Positions 1-7,273 are shown, numbered from the stretch's first letter. The stretch: 64,000 nucleotides of DNA from Bradyrhizobium icense (GCF_001693385.1 NZ_CP016428.1:7006001-7070000); one strand, 5' to 3'. Numbers and translations: made by a program. Notes: generated by a model not told the origin, from the letters alone.

Positions 1-38
1 CGAAACGGCTGAGCGTGGTAGTGTAGCCGCCGGCGTTC

Positions 39-166
39 CCCGGATGGCATAAGCGCGTTCACGCGCGTCTTCGACGCGCTATGGTGATGCGCTGCTAAGC
101 CGGGGTCCAACGAGCGAACGGCAATAAGTCCCGGCTCTGCGGAGCAGCGTTGCACGCTGCACCTCG
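39..166 (-). repeat. Dispersed intergenic repeat, family R1, copy 1
   Basis: Read on the minus strand, this stretch matches the intergenic sequence at 39221-39338. Shared blocks include GCTGCTCCGCAGA followed by CCGGGAC, then CCCCGG followed by AGCAGCGCA. It is GC-rich with internal complementarity (CCGGGAC near the middle against GTCCCGG-like partners). It covers the 3' half of a possible 82-codon minus-strand frame (79-327), so that frame is probably not a gene. Confidence 0.6.
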
Positions 167-566
167 ATCCTCGGCTCCCTGACGACGCGCACGAGCACCG
201 TGGCGAACGGGCTGTTGAGGGAATCGCCGTCAAGCGCGGTCTCGCCGTGCTTGGCGGCGTAGACCACCATGACGAACTCGTGCAGGGCGGCGAAGGCCCG
301 CAACATCGGCGAAACGCTCCGGCGCATGGATTTTGGTCGCGGCGCGCCCCCGGTTCATTGTGGAAAGACAGGCCCGTTCCGGTCAGGCATCACCCGATCG
401 TCGCCCCCTAAATGCCTGGGTAGATGGCCTTATTCACGAACTCGTGTGGCGCATGCCGTAACAATCGCGGGCAAGCGCCGTATCTTGGGCATCGGCGAGA
501 ATTGAGCCGATTGCGAAACGCCGGTCCCGCTCTAGACTGCCCCAACCATTGCCGAAAGAGGAAACC
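167..566. other. Gene-free stretch upstream of msrA
   Basis: No convincing gene was seen in these 400 bases. Short frames on both strands lack a ribosome binding site and a recognisable product. A block reading GAACTCGTG occurs twice (near 273 and 437), which suggests decayed or duplicated sequence, but no element could be named. The msrA promoter should lie towards the right-hand end. Confidence 0.4.
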
Positions 567-1286
567 ATGTCCCCTCGCCATTTCAGCCGCCTGTCGCTCG
601 CCGCTGCCGCCCTCGGCGTGCTGGCCGTCGCAGCCTTCGCGGTCGGACCTTCGCGCGCTTCGGAGGAAGCCGTCGTCATTCCGGCCCCCGCCGCCGACGT
701 TCAGGCGGCCGACGGCATCCAGACCGCCGTGATCGCCGGCGGCTGCTTCTGGGGCGTGCAGGGCGTGTACCAGCACACCGCCGGCGTGCTCAACGCGGTG
801 TCCGGCTATTCCGGCGGCAGCAAGATGACCGCAAACTACACCATGATCGGCACCGGCACGACGGGCCACGCCGAGGCGGTTGAGATCAAGTACGATCCGA
901 AGAAGATCAGCTACGGCAAGATCCTGCAGATCTTTTTCTCCGTCGTGCACGACCCGACGCAATTGAACCGCCAGGGTCCTGATGTCGGCACGCAGTATCG
1001 TTCGGCGATCTTTGCCGTGAACGACGAGCAGAAGAAGGTGGCGGAGGCCTATATCGCCCAGCTCAACGCCGCCAAGGTCTACAAGAAGCCGATCGTGACC
1101 AAGGTCGGCCCGCTGCAGGCGTTCTATCCGGCGGAAGACTATCACCAGGACTACCTGACGCTGCACCCGAACCAGCCCTATATTGTCTTCAATGACATCC
1201 CGAAGATCGAGAATCTGAAGAAGATCTTCGCGGAGAACTACATCGAGAAGCCGACGCTGGTGCGCAACGCGAAGGCTACAAATTAA
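567..1286 (+). CDS. msrA: Exported peptide-methionine (S)-S-oxide reductase MsrA
   Basis: MsrA reduces the S-epimer of methionine sulfoxide in oxidised proteins. The catalytic motif GCFWG is at residues 59-63, with Cys60 as the nucleophile, and the family motifs GYSGG, GHAEAVE and the C-terminal EDYHQDYL are present. The protein has 239 residues. The ATG at 567 was chosen because GAAAGAGGAAACC precedes it directly; an in-frame ATG at 549 would only add six residues. Residues 1-31 form a hydrophobic signal peptide or anchor (LAAAALGVLAVAAFAVG), so it probably acts in the periplasm. Cys60 is the only cysteine, so the usual resolving cysteines are absent. msrB follows after 9 bases, which points to one transcript. 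Confidence 0.96.
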   Translation: MSPRHFSRLSLAAAALGVLAVAAFAVGPSRASEEAVVIPAPAADVQAADGIQTAVIAGGCFWGVQGVYQHTAGVLNAVSGYSGGSKMTANYTMIGTGTTGHAEAVEIKYDPKKISYGKILQIFFSVVHDPTQLNRQGPDVGTQYRSAIFAVNDEQKKVAEAYIAQLNAAKVYKKPIVTKVGPLQAFYPAEDYHQDYLTLHPNQPYIVFNDIPKIENLKKIFAENYIEKPTLVRNAKATN

Positions 1287-1295
1287 GGAGGGCAA

Positions 1296-1706
1296 ATGTC
1301 CGACACCAAAGCATCCGGCAAGGTTGTCAAGAGCGAGGCCGAGTGGCGCCGCGAATTGACACCGATGCAGTATGCCGTGCTGCGCGAGAAGGCGACCGAG
1401 CGGCCATTCTCGGGCGAATATGAGCACGAGCACCGCAGGGGGACCTACACCTGCGCCGGCTGCGGCCAGACGCTGTTCGAATCCGATGCCAAGTTCGATT
1501 CCGGCTGCGGCTGGCCGAGCTTCACCGCGCCTGCCGTGGACGGCCATGTCGACGAGGAGCGCGATTTCAGCCACGGCATGATCCGCACCGAGGTGTTGTG
1601 CTCCAAATGCAACGGCCATCTCGGCCACGTCTTCAACGACGGCCCCGGCCCGACCGGCCTGCGCTACTGCATCAATTCGGCGGCCTTGAAGCTGCAGCCG
1701 AAATAG
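1296..1706 (+). CDS. msrB: Peptide-methionine (R)-S-oxide reductase MsrB
   Basis: MsrB reduces the R-epimer of methionine sulfoxide and complements MsrA. The 136-residue protein has two zinc-binding CxxC pairs (Cys53/56 in CAGC and Cys102/105 in CSKC). The catalytic Cys125 lies in RYCINSAAL, and Cys71 in SGCGWPSF is a possible resolving cysteine. The length is normal for a single-domain MsrB. A strong AAGGAGGGCAA site precedes the ATG. No signal peptide is visible, so this enzyme appears cytosolic although its operon partner MsrA appears exported. A terminator follows at 1735. Confidence 0.97.
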   Translation: MSDTKASGKVVKSEAEWRRELTPMQYAVLREKATERPFSGEYEHEHRRGTYTCAGCGQTLFESDAKFDSGCGWPSFTAPAVDGHVDEERDFSHGMIRTEVLCSKCNGHLGHVFNDGPGPTGLRYCINSAALKLQPK

Positions 1707-1734
1707 TTGCAGTAACGCTCGAACTTGTTCCAAC

Positions 1735-1771
1735 CCCCGTGCGACCAAGTGCAGGTCGCGCGGGGTTTTTT
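1735..1771 (+). terminator. Rho-independent terminator of msrAB
   Basis: A 12-base arm CCCCGTGCGACC pairs with GGTCGCGCGGGG (one G-T wobble) around a 7-base loop. Six T residues follow directly. It lies 28 bases after the msrB stop. Confidence 0.88.
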
Positions 1772-1830
1772 GTTTGGTGGGGACGTCCTTTCCGGCCTGC
1801 CCCGGGCGCGGAGTAAGGAAAATTTTCGAC

Positions 1831-2205
1831 ATGCATATTTCCAAACGTCTGCTGCTCGGTATCGGCGCAGCCACCCTCATCATGGAGAGCGTCGTGATCC
1901 TGCCTGCTTTCGCCGCCGACAAGGTCTCCCTGTTCAAGGTCATCACCACCAAGGACGAGATTGTGATCGGGATCAGCGAAGGCGATCTCGCCCGGATCGA
2001 AGGCCAGAACGCCGGCGGCGTCGCCAGGATGCTGGTCGCCAGGGGCTCGATGAGCGCCTGGCAATACGCGGTACGCAAGTCCTCGAGCGGCGATCTCGAA
2101 CAGGTGCCGCTGCACAAGATCGGCCTGCTCGCCAGCGACAGTCTTCGCGTCGAGCCGTATGCGACGCCGTTGAAGGTGCTGCCGATCGACGAGACGAGGA
2201 AGTGA
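1831..2205 (+). CDS. Small exported protein of unknown function
   Basis: This gene encodes 124 residues with no recognised domain. The N-terminus (MHISKRLLLGIGAATLIMES) looks like a signal peptide ending near PAFAA, so the product is probably periplasmic. The mature part is short, mixed alpha/beta in character and free of cysteine. The ATG at 1831 was chosen over upstream codons because it begins the signal peptide and the purine-rich GGAGTAAGGAAAA lies upstream. It follows the msrAB terminator, so it should have its own promoter. A palindromic repeat begins ten bases after the stop. Confidence 0.7.
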   Translation: MHISKRLLLGIGAATLIMESVVILPAFAADKVSLFKVITTKDEIVIGISEGDLARIEGQNAGGVARMLVARGSMSAWQYAVRKSSSGDLEQVPLHKIGLLASDSLRVEPYATPLKVLPIDETRK

Positions 2206-2214
2206 CGACGTAGT

Positions 2215-2327
2215 CGTCATTCCGGGATGGTCCGAAGGACCAGACCTCAGGTGCGCAATTGCGCACCGGGGAATCTTGAGATGCTCACGCACCTGAATTC
2301 GATGCTGCGCATCGCCCCGGAATGACG
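2215..2327. repeat. Intergenic palindromic element, family R3
   Basis: The element begins CGTCATTCCGGG and ends CCCCGGAATGACG, giving a long inverted repeat with secondary hairpins such as GGTCCGAAGGACC and GGTGCGCAATTGCGCACC. Elements of this style are frequent between genes of Bradyrhizobium-like genomes. It lies between two genes and contains no open frame of its own. Confidence 0.75.
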
Positions 2328-2432
2328 GTGTCTCTCTAGCTTTCCGGCGGATCGGCCAAGGACTCGCGGCCCGGAATATGCTTTGATCGGGGCCGCGGGA
2401 GCGTGTCCCCGCGGGCCTTCGGGGAGCGCGCC

Positions 2433-2597
2433 ATGTCGCTTGGGACGATACTCGTCATCATCCTGATCGTAGTCCTCCTGGGCGGCTTCTCCGGCCGCTT
2501 CCGCGGTTATGGCTACGGCTACGGCCATTCCGGCATGGGGCTTGTCGGGGTGATTTTGATCGTACTCCTGATCCTGCTGCTGCTCGACAAGATTTGA
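2433..2597 (+). CDS. DUF3309-like small membrane protein
   Basis: This 54-residue protein consists of a hydrophobic segment (TILVIILIVVLLGG), a short Gly/Tyr linker (GRFRGYGYGYGH) and a second hydrophobic segment (VGVILIVLLILLLL). The architecture and length match my recollection of the DUF3309 family of tiny alphaproteobacterial membrane proteins, whose role is unknown. The ATG at 2433 was chosen over a GTG at 2403 because GGGGAGCGCG lies just before it and family members start with MSLGTIL. No partner gene is adjacent. Confidence 0.75.
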   Translation: MSLGTILVIILIVVLLGGFSGRFRGYGYGYGHSGMGLVGVILIVLLILLLLDKI

Positions 2598-2822
2598 CCC
2601 TATTAAGCCATTGAAATAACTTGATTAAATTTATGTTCCCCGCAGCCATGCGCGGATTCATCATCACCCCCGATGTCGGGCTTCAGGGGTCGCATTTTTG
2701 TCAAAGAAGCTTATATTAGGACCCGAAATGACGTGCACGGCGTGGCCCGCCACTGTGGCCCACCGTCATCCAATCCCCATTGCTCACACGAAGAGAGCCG
2801 AAAAAGATTGAGGTCACCGTCC

Positions 2823-3107
2823 ATGCGTCCATTCAGCTACAACACCGCCGCCGAACTGTTTCCCGCCGCGATCCGCAAGAAGAAGCGGGCCGGGTTTGCC
2901 TATCGGCGTTTTGGCACCGCGGCGGAAGCGGTTCGCTTCGCGATCGAGGAGCTGCCGGCGGACTCGCTGAACGGCGCCTATCTCCAGGTCGAGGAAGCGC
3001 GCTTTGACCAGAGCGGCATCCGCTCGCTCTATGAAAGCGAGGCGTTCCCGCTGCCGCGCCGTCCGCGCCCGGCTGCCAGCACCGACGACAAGGCCGACGC
3101 TGCCTAA
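2823..3107 (+). CDS. Conserved small hypothetical protein
   Basis: The predicted protein has 94 residues, no signal peptide and no membrane segment. It is basic at the N-terminus (AIRKKKRAGFAYRRF) and acidic in the middle, and ends in a flexible Pro/Arg/Ala tail. No family could be named with confidence. The ATG at 2823 follows GAGGTCACC at a usable distance; an upstream in-frame extension to 2673 lacks a ribosome binding site. A good terminator follows 22 bases after the stop, which supports this as a real single-gene unit. Confidence 0.7.
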   Translation: MRPFSYNTAAELFPAAIRKKKRAGFAYRRFGTAAEAVRFAIEELPADSLNGAYLQVEEARFDQSGIRSLYESEAFPLPRRPRPAASTDDKADAA

Positions 3108-3129
3108 GCTTCCATATTTTCAAACAGCG

Positions 3130-3162
3130 CGCCCCTGAGATTCGGTCTTGGGGGCGTTTTTT
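3130..3162 (+). terminator. Rho-independent terminator
   Basis: The stem CGCCCCTGAGA pairs with TCTTGGGGGCG (G-T wobbles allowed) around a TTCGG loop, followed by TTTTTTCTT. It ends the small gene at 2823-3107 and may also receive transcripts from the convergent DUF4112 gene. Confidence 0.85.
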
Positions 3163-3183
3163 CTTGATCCTTGTGCGTGACCT

Positions 3184-3216
3184 CGATCCGAAAACCGGTC
3201 GCCACTTTTCGGGGTC
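3184..3216. repeat. Short rhizobial repeat fragment (AAACCGG type)
   Basis: The sequence CGATCCGAAAACCGGTCGCC with CACTTTTCGG resembles, in part, the repeats at 63453-63499 and 22973-23030. Those share AACCGG next to a CCACTTTTC or CCACTTCGC block. It touches the stop codon of the minus-strand gene that follows. Confidence 0.45.
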
Positions 3217-3754
3217 ACGCGCGCGGCTGCTTGTCGAGCCAGCGCTTGAGCATGCGCACGTTGCGGACGTTGGCGCGGAACATGACGTCGAAGGCATCGC
3301 CCGCGACCGGCACCAGGCCAACCGCGCCGTCCACCGCGACATTGGCGAGCATCCGCGCCGTGATGTGCCAGGGGGCGCCAAGCGCGCGCGCCTCGCGCAC
3401 CACCCACAGCGAAATCGCCGTCGTGATGATGTCGCCGACCACCGGGATCAGGCCGATCAGCCCGTCGATGCCGTAGCGGAAGTTGGTGCCGGGCACGATG
3501 AAGGCGACATCCAGCAATTTGGCGATGGCATCGAGCCGCGCGATCCGCTGCTCGCGCGTCAGCTCGCCGAACGGATTGGCGGCGGAATGACCGAAATCGA
3601 ACCGCATCCCCTCGAACCGCGTATGCAGGTTCGCCTCGGGAAGTTCGCGCCCCTCCTGGTCGATGACGGGGCCGCGTCCGGGCGCGCGCGTCCGGGAAGA
3701 CGGTCCGGAACGCGAACGGGGCGGCGTATAGATATCATCCTCTGGCATGGTCAT
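3215..3754 (-). CDS. DUF4112 domain membrane protein
   Basis: The 179-residue protein has a disordered basic N-terminus (residues 1-60) followed by a DUF4112-type region. Here two repeated hydrophobic blocks read GIDGLIGLIPVVGDIITTAI and, with intervening helix, VDGAVGLVPVAGDAFDVMFRANVRN. The repeated G-L-x-P-V-x-GD pattern is typical of the family, which has no assigned function and is probably membrane-associated. The first ATG at 3754 was used; a second at 3748 is equally possible and neither has a strong ribosome site. The gene converges on 2823-3107. Confidence 0.85.
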   Translation of the reverse strand: MTMPEDDIYTPPRSRSGPSSRTRAPGRGPVIDQEGRELPEANLHTRFEGMRFDFGHSAANPFGELTREQRIARLDAIAKLLDVAFIVPGTNFRYGIDGLIGLIPVVGDIITTAISLWVVREARALGAPWHITARMLANVAVDGAVGLVPVAGDAFDVMFRANVRNVRMLKRWLDKQPRA

Positions 3755-3817
3755 CAGATGGTAACGCCAATGCGAGGCGCAAGTTGCGTCATGCGGTCGC
3801 TGCTTTAGACCAACGCC

Positions 3818-3957
3818 GTCATCCCCCGCGTAGTCGGCGTGGGATCCAGTACGCTGTGGCTTCTCGGTTCGATCACAGGCTGCCTCTGAAATACTGGATC
3901 ACCCGCTGGAGCCTGTCATCGGGCGCGCATTCGCGCGACCCGTTGGCGGGTGACGAC
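3818..3957. repeat. Dispersed intergenic palindrome, family R2, copy 1
   Basis: The ends GTCATCCCCCGC and GCGGGTGACGAC are imperfect inverted repeats. The right half holds the core GGAGCCTGTCATCGGGCG from 3908, then a CGCGCATTCGCGCG hairpin. The same core is at 37705 and 40502. No gene is visible from 3755 to 4270 apart from this repeat and the dyad at 4131; a possible 60-codon frame at 3950-4132 starts inside the repeat and is not supported. Confidence 0.75.
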
Positions 3958-4130
3958 GGCTGAATATGCGTTAGCGATCTCGCGACGCATGCGCCCGAGT
4001 TTTGCTGTCAACTTCCCACCCTCTCAAACAGAGGGCATCGCAGCCGCGCATTTGAAAATTTCGCTTGGGCGCGAGGCAAATAAGCTTGCAGTCCGCAGGG
4101 TTGGCATGGCGCAGATGCGCCTTTGCTCGT

Positions 4131-4148
4131 GACGGGCTTTTCCTGACA
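4131..4148 (+). promoter_or_regulatory. Dyad motif copy A, upstream of small membrane gene pair
   Basis: The sequence GACGGGCTTTTCCTGAC is one of four related sites (others at 4949, 6560 and 9470). The right half CCTGAC is invariant; the left half here is GACGGG against GACAGG in two other copies. It lies 123 bases before the start at 4271. Nineteen bases after CTGACA comes TCTAAT, so it may double as a promoter. Confidence 0.45.
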
Positions 4149-4270
4149 TCCCCGAACGAAGCAGGACTCTAATATGCCTTCGTTGCGCGCGACGCAGGTG
4201 GAATGCGCGCAGCGGGCCGACCCGCCATTGAGACGCCTTCGGACAAATCAACGGCACGAAGTGAAGACAG

Positions 4271-4465
4271 ATGAAGAAATTCGTCCATCTCGCAACTTCT
4301 TTCTTTCTCGCACTGGGAAGTGCGGCGATCGTGGCCTACGCGATGGCGCACCTCGCGCACCATAGCCTGGGCTTTCCCCGATCAGTACTTCGAGAGCAGG
4401 CGCTGATCTGCGCGGCTATTCTCCTTAGCCTCGTCGCGATCGAGTTCCTTGCAAGCAGGGAGTGA
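4271..4465 (+). CDS. Small two-helix membrane protein
   Basis: This is a 64-residue protein with two predicted membrane helices (about residues 5-27 and 43-60) joined by a loop with HHSLGFP. No database family was recognised. It aligns with the next gene (4483-4683), sharing H-x-x-LG, then VLR/ALR-x-x-ALI-x-A and a hydrophobic tail, so the two are tandem paralogues. The start at 4271 has only a weak GAAG purine site. Dyad copy A lies upstream and the next gene follows after 17 bases, so the pair is probably co-transcribed. Confidence 0.65.
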   Translation: MKKFVHLATSFFLALGSAAIVAYAMAHLAHHSLGFPRSVLREQALICAAILLSLVAIEFLASRE

Positions 4466-4482
4466 TAACGAGGTAGCCGACG

Positions 4483-4683
4483 ATGAGGATCATAGACCTG
4501 GCTGTCGCCGTCATCTTCTTTATCGCGAGTGCCGGCGTGGCCGCACTCCTGATGGCCGTGTTCATTCACTACGGATTGGGCGTCTCTCCGGCGGCATTGA
4601 GGATGAATGCCCTCATCTCGGCCGGCGCCCTCAGCGTCGTGCTTCTGGTAGCGATGGCGGGGGCTCATGAGAGCGAAGACTAG
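4483..4683 (+). CDS. Small two-helix membrane protein, paralogue of upstream gene
   Basis: The 66-residue product has two hydrophobic helices (about residues 4-29 and 43-60) with the loop IHYGLGVSPAALRMNALI. It resembles its upstream neighbour in length, topology and loop sequence, so an old tandem duplication is likely. ACGAGG precedes the ATG at a suitable distance. The function is unknown. It ends close to or overlapping the zinc-ribbon-like gene that follows, consistent with a three-gene unit. Confidence 0.65.
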   Translation: MRIIDLAVAVIFFIASAGVAALLMAVFIHYGLGVSPAALRMNALISAGALSVVLLVAMAGAHESED

Positions 4684-4729
4684 TTCGCGGACAATCACGA
4701 TGGGTGCTACGGGGAAAACGGGGGCTGGA

Positions 4730-4936
4730 ATGTTCAGTGGCAGGACAATCGACGATCGACCTTTGGCGTATTGCGTTCCATGTTCGGAAAGGACGCCGCA
4801 TCGTTACGAACGATGGGGCGTCAACGGACGTCTCACATCGAGAGCCATCTGCCTGGTCTGCAACAATGATTCGCGCAGCGGCGCGGGTCACGCGAGCGCC
4901 ACCGAAATCGCATCCGCAAAACTAGGCACAGCGTGA
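4730..4936 (+). CDS. Small putative zinc-ribbon protein
   Basis: The product has two CxxC pairs, CVPC and CLVC, spaced about 23 residues apart with basic and aromatic residues between them. This is the usual arrangement of a one-knuckle zinc ribbon, so metal binding is inferred. The ATG at 4730 follows GGGGGCTGGA and gives 68 residues. In-frame ATGs at 4700 and 4667 are alternatives, the last overlapping the preceding gene. No family was recognised. The spacing suggests it is read with the two small membrane genes upstream. Confidence 0.5.
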   Translation: MFSGRTIDDRPLAYCVPCSERTPHRYERWGVNGRLTSRAICLVCNNDSRSGAGHASATEIASAKLGTA

Positions 4937-4948
4937 GCATCATGGCCA

Positions 4949-4968
4949 CTGACAGGTTTTTCCTGACG
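4949..4968 (+). promoter_or_regulatory. Dyad motif copy B
   Basis: CTGACAGGTTTTTCCTGACG contains the inverted repeat GACAGG-TTTTT-CCTGAC (imperfect at the outer positions). It lies 25 bases before the ATG at 4994. As in copy A, TCTA follows CTGACG after exactly 19 bases, which suggests both may be part of promoters of the same kind. Confidence 0.45.
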
Positions 4969-4993
4969 CGCCGGCGCAAGATTGCATTCTAGG

Positions 4994-5278
4994 ATGGCGA
5001 TCATTCGTGGGGTGGCGTGCGCAATGGGACGAGGAGTACGAAGGGTGGGTCGAACCAAACGCAAATTGATCAAGCTGTCTCGGGCCGAACTGCTGCATGA
5101 GCGGGCCGCCTTTTGCAAGCGTCTGGCGATTGGCGCGGGCGATCCGGGCTTTTCCGAGAAACTCCAGGCATTGGCCGACGAATATGAGGCCGAGGCCGCG
5201 CAGGCAGCGTTGCAAGCCGGCCCGCAGCCCGGATTCGGCGAGGCCAGCAACACCCGGCCGCAGCATCAGACGGGTTGA
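4994..5278 (+). CDS. Small hypothetical helical protein
   Basis: This 94-residue protein has a basic N-terminus (RRVGRTKRKLIKLSR) and a central helical segment rich in Ala, Glu and Leu (LQALADEYEAEAAQAALQAG). It could form a coiled coil or small helical bundle. No signal peptide or family was recognised. ATG 4994 lies just after dyad copy B, leaving little room for a leader; ATG 5024 is an alternative start that would allow one. It is followed, after a 105-base gap, by another small gene on the same strand. Confidence 0.55.
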   Translation: MAIIRGVACAMGRGVRRVGRTKRKLIKLSRAELLHERAAFCKRLAIGAGDPGFSEKLQALADEYEAEAAQAALQAGPQPGFGEASNTRPQHQTG

Positions 5279-5383
5279 CGCATTCAAGTACGTACGGCGT
5301 GGCGGCGGTGCCGCCATTCGAAGATTCCTTGATTCGGCGATTCGGGCATCCGGTGCCGATCGACACACATATCAGCCCACGGC

Positions 5384-5758
5384 ATGGCAACGCGATACGT
5401 TCCCGACGACGTGCGGGACTTCATATTGAAGCACATCGCTTCGGTGGCACAGATCGAATCGCTGCTTCTGATCTGGTCCAGCCCGGAAGAGCGTTGGGGG
5501 CTGCGCCAGATTGCGGCGCGCATCTATGCCAGCGACCCGGAAACCGAAAAGGCGCTGGCCGGGCTTTGCGCCGACGGGCTGCTGGTTTGTAAGGGCGGAG
5601 TCTTCAGGTTGGGGACTTCAGCGGAAAATGCCGAGATGATCCGAAGGCTTCAGGAAGTCTACGCCCGCCACCTTGTTGCGGTAACCGACGTCATCCACAG
5701 CAAATCCCGCAACATACTCCCGGCCGCCGACACGTCCGGGCCTGGAAAGGAGCAATGA
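5384..5758 (+). CDS. Putative winged-helix-like protein
   Basis: The 124-residue protein resembles a small winged-helix fold: a helix (VRDFILKHIASVAQIESLLL), a turn with ERWGLRQIAARI, a second helix and a wing-like LLVCKGGVFRLG. The C-terminal helix could support dimerisation. DNA binding is inferred only from this pattern; no named family was assigned. The stop overlaps the start of the next gene (ATGA), so the two are translationally coupled. The ribosome site at 5384 is weak. Confidence 0.65.
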   Translation: MATRYVPDDVRDFILKHIASVAQIESLLLIWSSPEERWGLRQIAARIYASDPETEKALAGLCADGLLVCKGGVFRLGTSAENAEMIRRLQEVYARHLVAVTDVIHSKSRNILPAADTSGPGKEQ

Positions 5759-6024
5759 AGGTGGCAAGTGTTTCCTGCAAGATGGCAGGCTTGGGTGCGT
5801 TCCTGACGGCCTTGTTCATCGCCCAGCCGTGCGTAGCCCAGAAACTCCATTCTTACGAGCCGCTGATGATGGATCCATACTCCACTATCTACGTCGATGA
5901 CGGCTCCTGTTCGGCTGGCAAGGTGCTGAAGGTGCAGGGCGCACCGAGGAATCATCGCCGGAAAAAGAGCTGCGTGCCACTGAGTGATCTGCAGATCGGC
6001 GTGCGCTCGGGATCGGCAAAATAG
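5755..6024 (+). CDS. Small secreted protein (DUF6719-like, tentative)
   Basis: The product has 89 residues with a signal peptide (about residues 1-28, ending PCVAQ). The short mature part has two cysteines (DDGSCSAGKVLKV and KKSCVPL) that could form a disulfide. The pattern YVDDGSC...K-x-V-x-G...C-P resembles small secreted rhizobial proteins I associate with DUF6719, but I am not certain. The start codon overlaps the previous stop, so expression is coupled to the winged-helix-like gene. Confidence 0.6.
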   Translation: MKVASVSCKMAGLGAFLTALFIAQPCVAQKLHSYEPLMMDPYSTIYVDDGSCSAGKVLKVQGAPRNHRRKKSCVPLSDLQIGVRSGSAK

Positions 6025-6105
6025 CCGACGACGAGACGAAGGCGTCGCCGCGACCTCGACCGCCGCGGGCCGCGACGACATCGTCCGCGGCCCGGGACCT
6101 TTCCG

Positions 6106-6492
6106 CTATGGGCAGGGATGTCGATTGCCGTCATATCCGAGATAGGTGCCGGATGCGGGATCATAGGAACGGTATCGTTGCGCGCAGTAGGCGACCGCCT
6201 CATTTGCCCGGGCCTGACTGTTGGCGATGGCGCCTCCGATGATAGCGCCGGCGGCCAGTCCGCCGAGCACCGCCGCGCCGGTGCCCTGGTGGCGTCGATG
6301 CCAGCCGTGGCGGTGGTGATACGGTCCACGATGCCAGCGCCGATACTGCACGGCCTCGACCGGTTGAGTCGATGCTGCCAGCCGCTCTGCCCCGGCGACC
6401 GCCATCATCGGAGACGCCGCGGCCGGCTGGAGCGGGATCAAGGGCGAAACTCCGAGCGCAATCGCTGCCGAGACAAGTTTCCATGATTTCAT
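6106..6492 (-). CDS. BA14K family protein
   Basis: The C-terminal block AVAYCAQRYRSYDPASGTYLG followed by GNRHPCP is the diagnostic BA14K motif, first known from a Brucella immunoreactive protein with lectin-like properties. The precursor has 128 residues: a signal peptide (about 1-27), a His/Arg-rich stretch (YRRWHRGPYHHRHGWHRRH), a glycine-rich hydrophobic segment (AAVLGGLAAGAIIGGAIA) and the motif. It is probably exported and anchored in the envelope. The ATG at 6492 was chosen because CAGGAGCAATCAG precedes it. Dyad copy C lies 68 bases upstream. Confidence 0.88.
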   Translation of the reverse strand: MKSWKLVSAAIALGVSPLIPLQPAAASPMMAVAGAERLAASTQPVEAVQYRRWHRGPYHHRHGWHRRHQGTGAAVLGGLAAGAIIGGAIANSQARANEAVAYCAQRYRSYDPASGTYLGYDGNRHPCP

Positions 6493-6559
6493 CTGATTGC
6501 TCCTGTTTCTGCGCTCTTGTCCAAGCTCGATCGACAACGCCTCCGTGGCGGGATCGTTC

Positions 6560-6577
6560 TGACAGGTTAATCCTGAC
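6560..6577. promoter_or_regulatory. Dyad motif copy C
   Basis: TGACAGGTTAATCCTGAC is the third copy of the GACAGG-N5-CCTGAC dyad. It lies between the BA14K gene (reading left) and the 3' end of the response-regulator gene. Since the motif is nearly symmetric it could act on the BA14K promoter. Confidence 0.45.
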
Positions 6578-6619
6578 GCTTGACGTGCACGGAGCAGGAA
6601 CTGGTATTTCCGACAGCGC

Positions 6620-7273
6620 TTAATTGGGAGCAGCGAGCCAGCCCCGCCTGATGCCGTAGCGGACGATATCCGCGCGGCTGTGCAGGCTCTTCTTTTCGGA
6701 TGCTCGCGCCTTGTAGGTCTCGACGCTCTTGACGCTCACCTCCAGCTCGCCGGCGATCTGCTTGTTGCTGAACCCTTGAGCGACCAGCTTGAGCACATCC
6801 TCTTCACGCCGGCTGAGTTCGCCGCCGGCATCGTCATCGGCCGACGTCAGTTCGGGAGCGTTCGTTGACGCCTTCTCGGCGATGGCCGGATCGAGATAGA
6901 TGGCGCCCTCGTTGACGGCCCTGATCGCGCGAAGCAGTTCATCACCGGCGGATCGCTTCAGAAGATATCCCCGCGCGCCCGCTTCGAGAGCCGGATGAAT
7001 ATAAGCGCGGTCTTCGTGCACGGTCAGCGCAATGATCTTCACCGCCGGGCACCGCTTGCTCAGCCGGCGCGCCAGTTCCAGTCCGCTGATGTCAGGCAGC
7101 GAAAGATCGATCACCGCAATGTCCGGCGAGCATTCGCAAATGGCCTTCAGCCCCGTTACGCCCGTATTGGCCTCGCCAACGAGTTCGACCTCGGGCACGC
7201 CCTGCAACAGCGCGCGTATGCCGGCGAGCACGACCGGATGATCATCGACGAGCGCGACGCGAATGGGCGTCAT
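6620..7273 (-). CDS. NarL/FixJ-family response regulator
   Basis: The 217-residue protein has an N-terminal receiver domain (acidic pair Asp10/Asp11, phosphoacceptor Asp56 in AVIDLSLPD, Lys in YLLKRSAGD). A C-terminal LuxR-type helix-turn-helix follows (LSRREEDVLKLVAQGFSNKQ, then SVKSVETYKAR). It should bind DNA when phosphorylated by the kinase encoded just upstream. The kinase and regulator genes overlap by four bases. The four dyads found at 4131, 4949, 6560 and 9470 are plausible binding sites, but this is inference. The signal is unknown. Confidence 0.93.
   Translation of the reverse strand: MTPIRVALVDDHPVVLAGIRALLQGVPEVELVGEANTGVTGLKAICECSPDIAVIDLSLPDISGLELARRLSKRCPAVKIIALTVHEDRAYIHPALEAGARGYLLKRSAGDELLRAIRAVNEGAIYLDPAIAEKASTNAPELTSADDDAGGELSRREEDVLKLVAQGFSNKQIAGELEVSVKSVETYKARASEKKSLHSRADIVRYGIRRGWLAAPN

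Noticed and set aside
79..327. 82-codon minus-strand frame near the window start
   Set aside because: Its 3' half lies in the R1 repeat, and there is no ribosome site or known similarity.
408..2117. 569-codon minus-strand open frame opposite msrA and msrB
   Set aside because: It lies fully antisense to two certain genes, has no recognisable motif and is the usual by-product of GC-rich codon use.
3865..3880. GGTTCGATCAC, resembling a tRNA T-loop
   Set aside because: No acceptor stem, anticodon arm or CCA end could be matched around it; it lies inside the R2 repeat.
3950..4132. 60-codon plus-strand frame
   Set aside because: It starts inside the R2 repeat and lacks a ribosome site and any motif.
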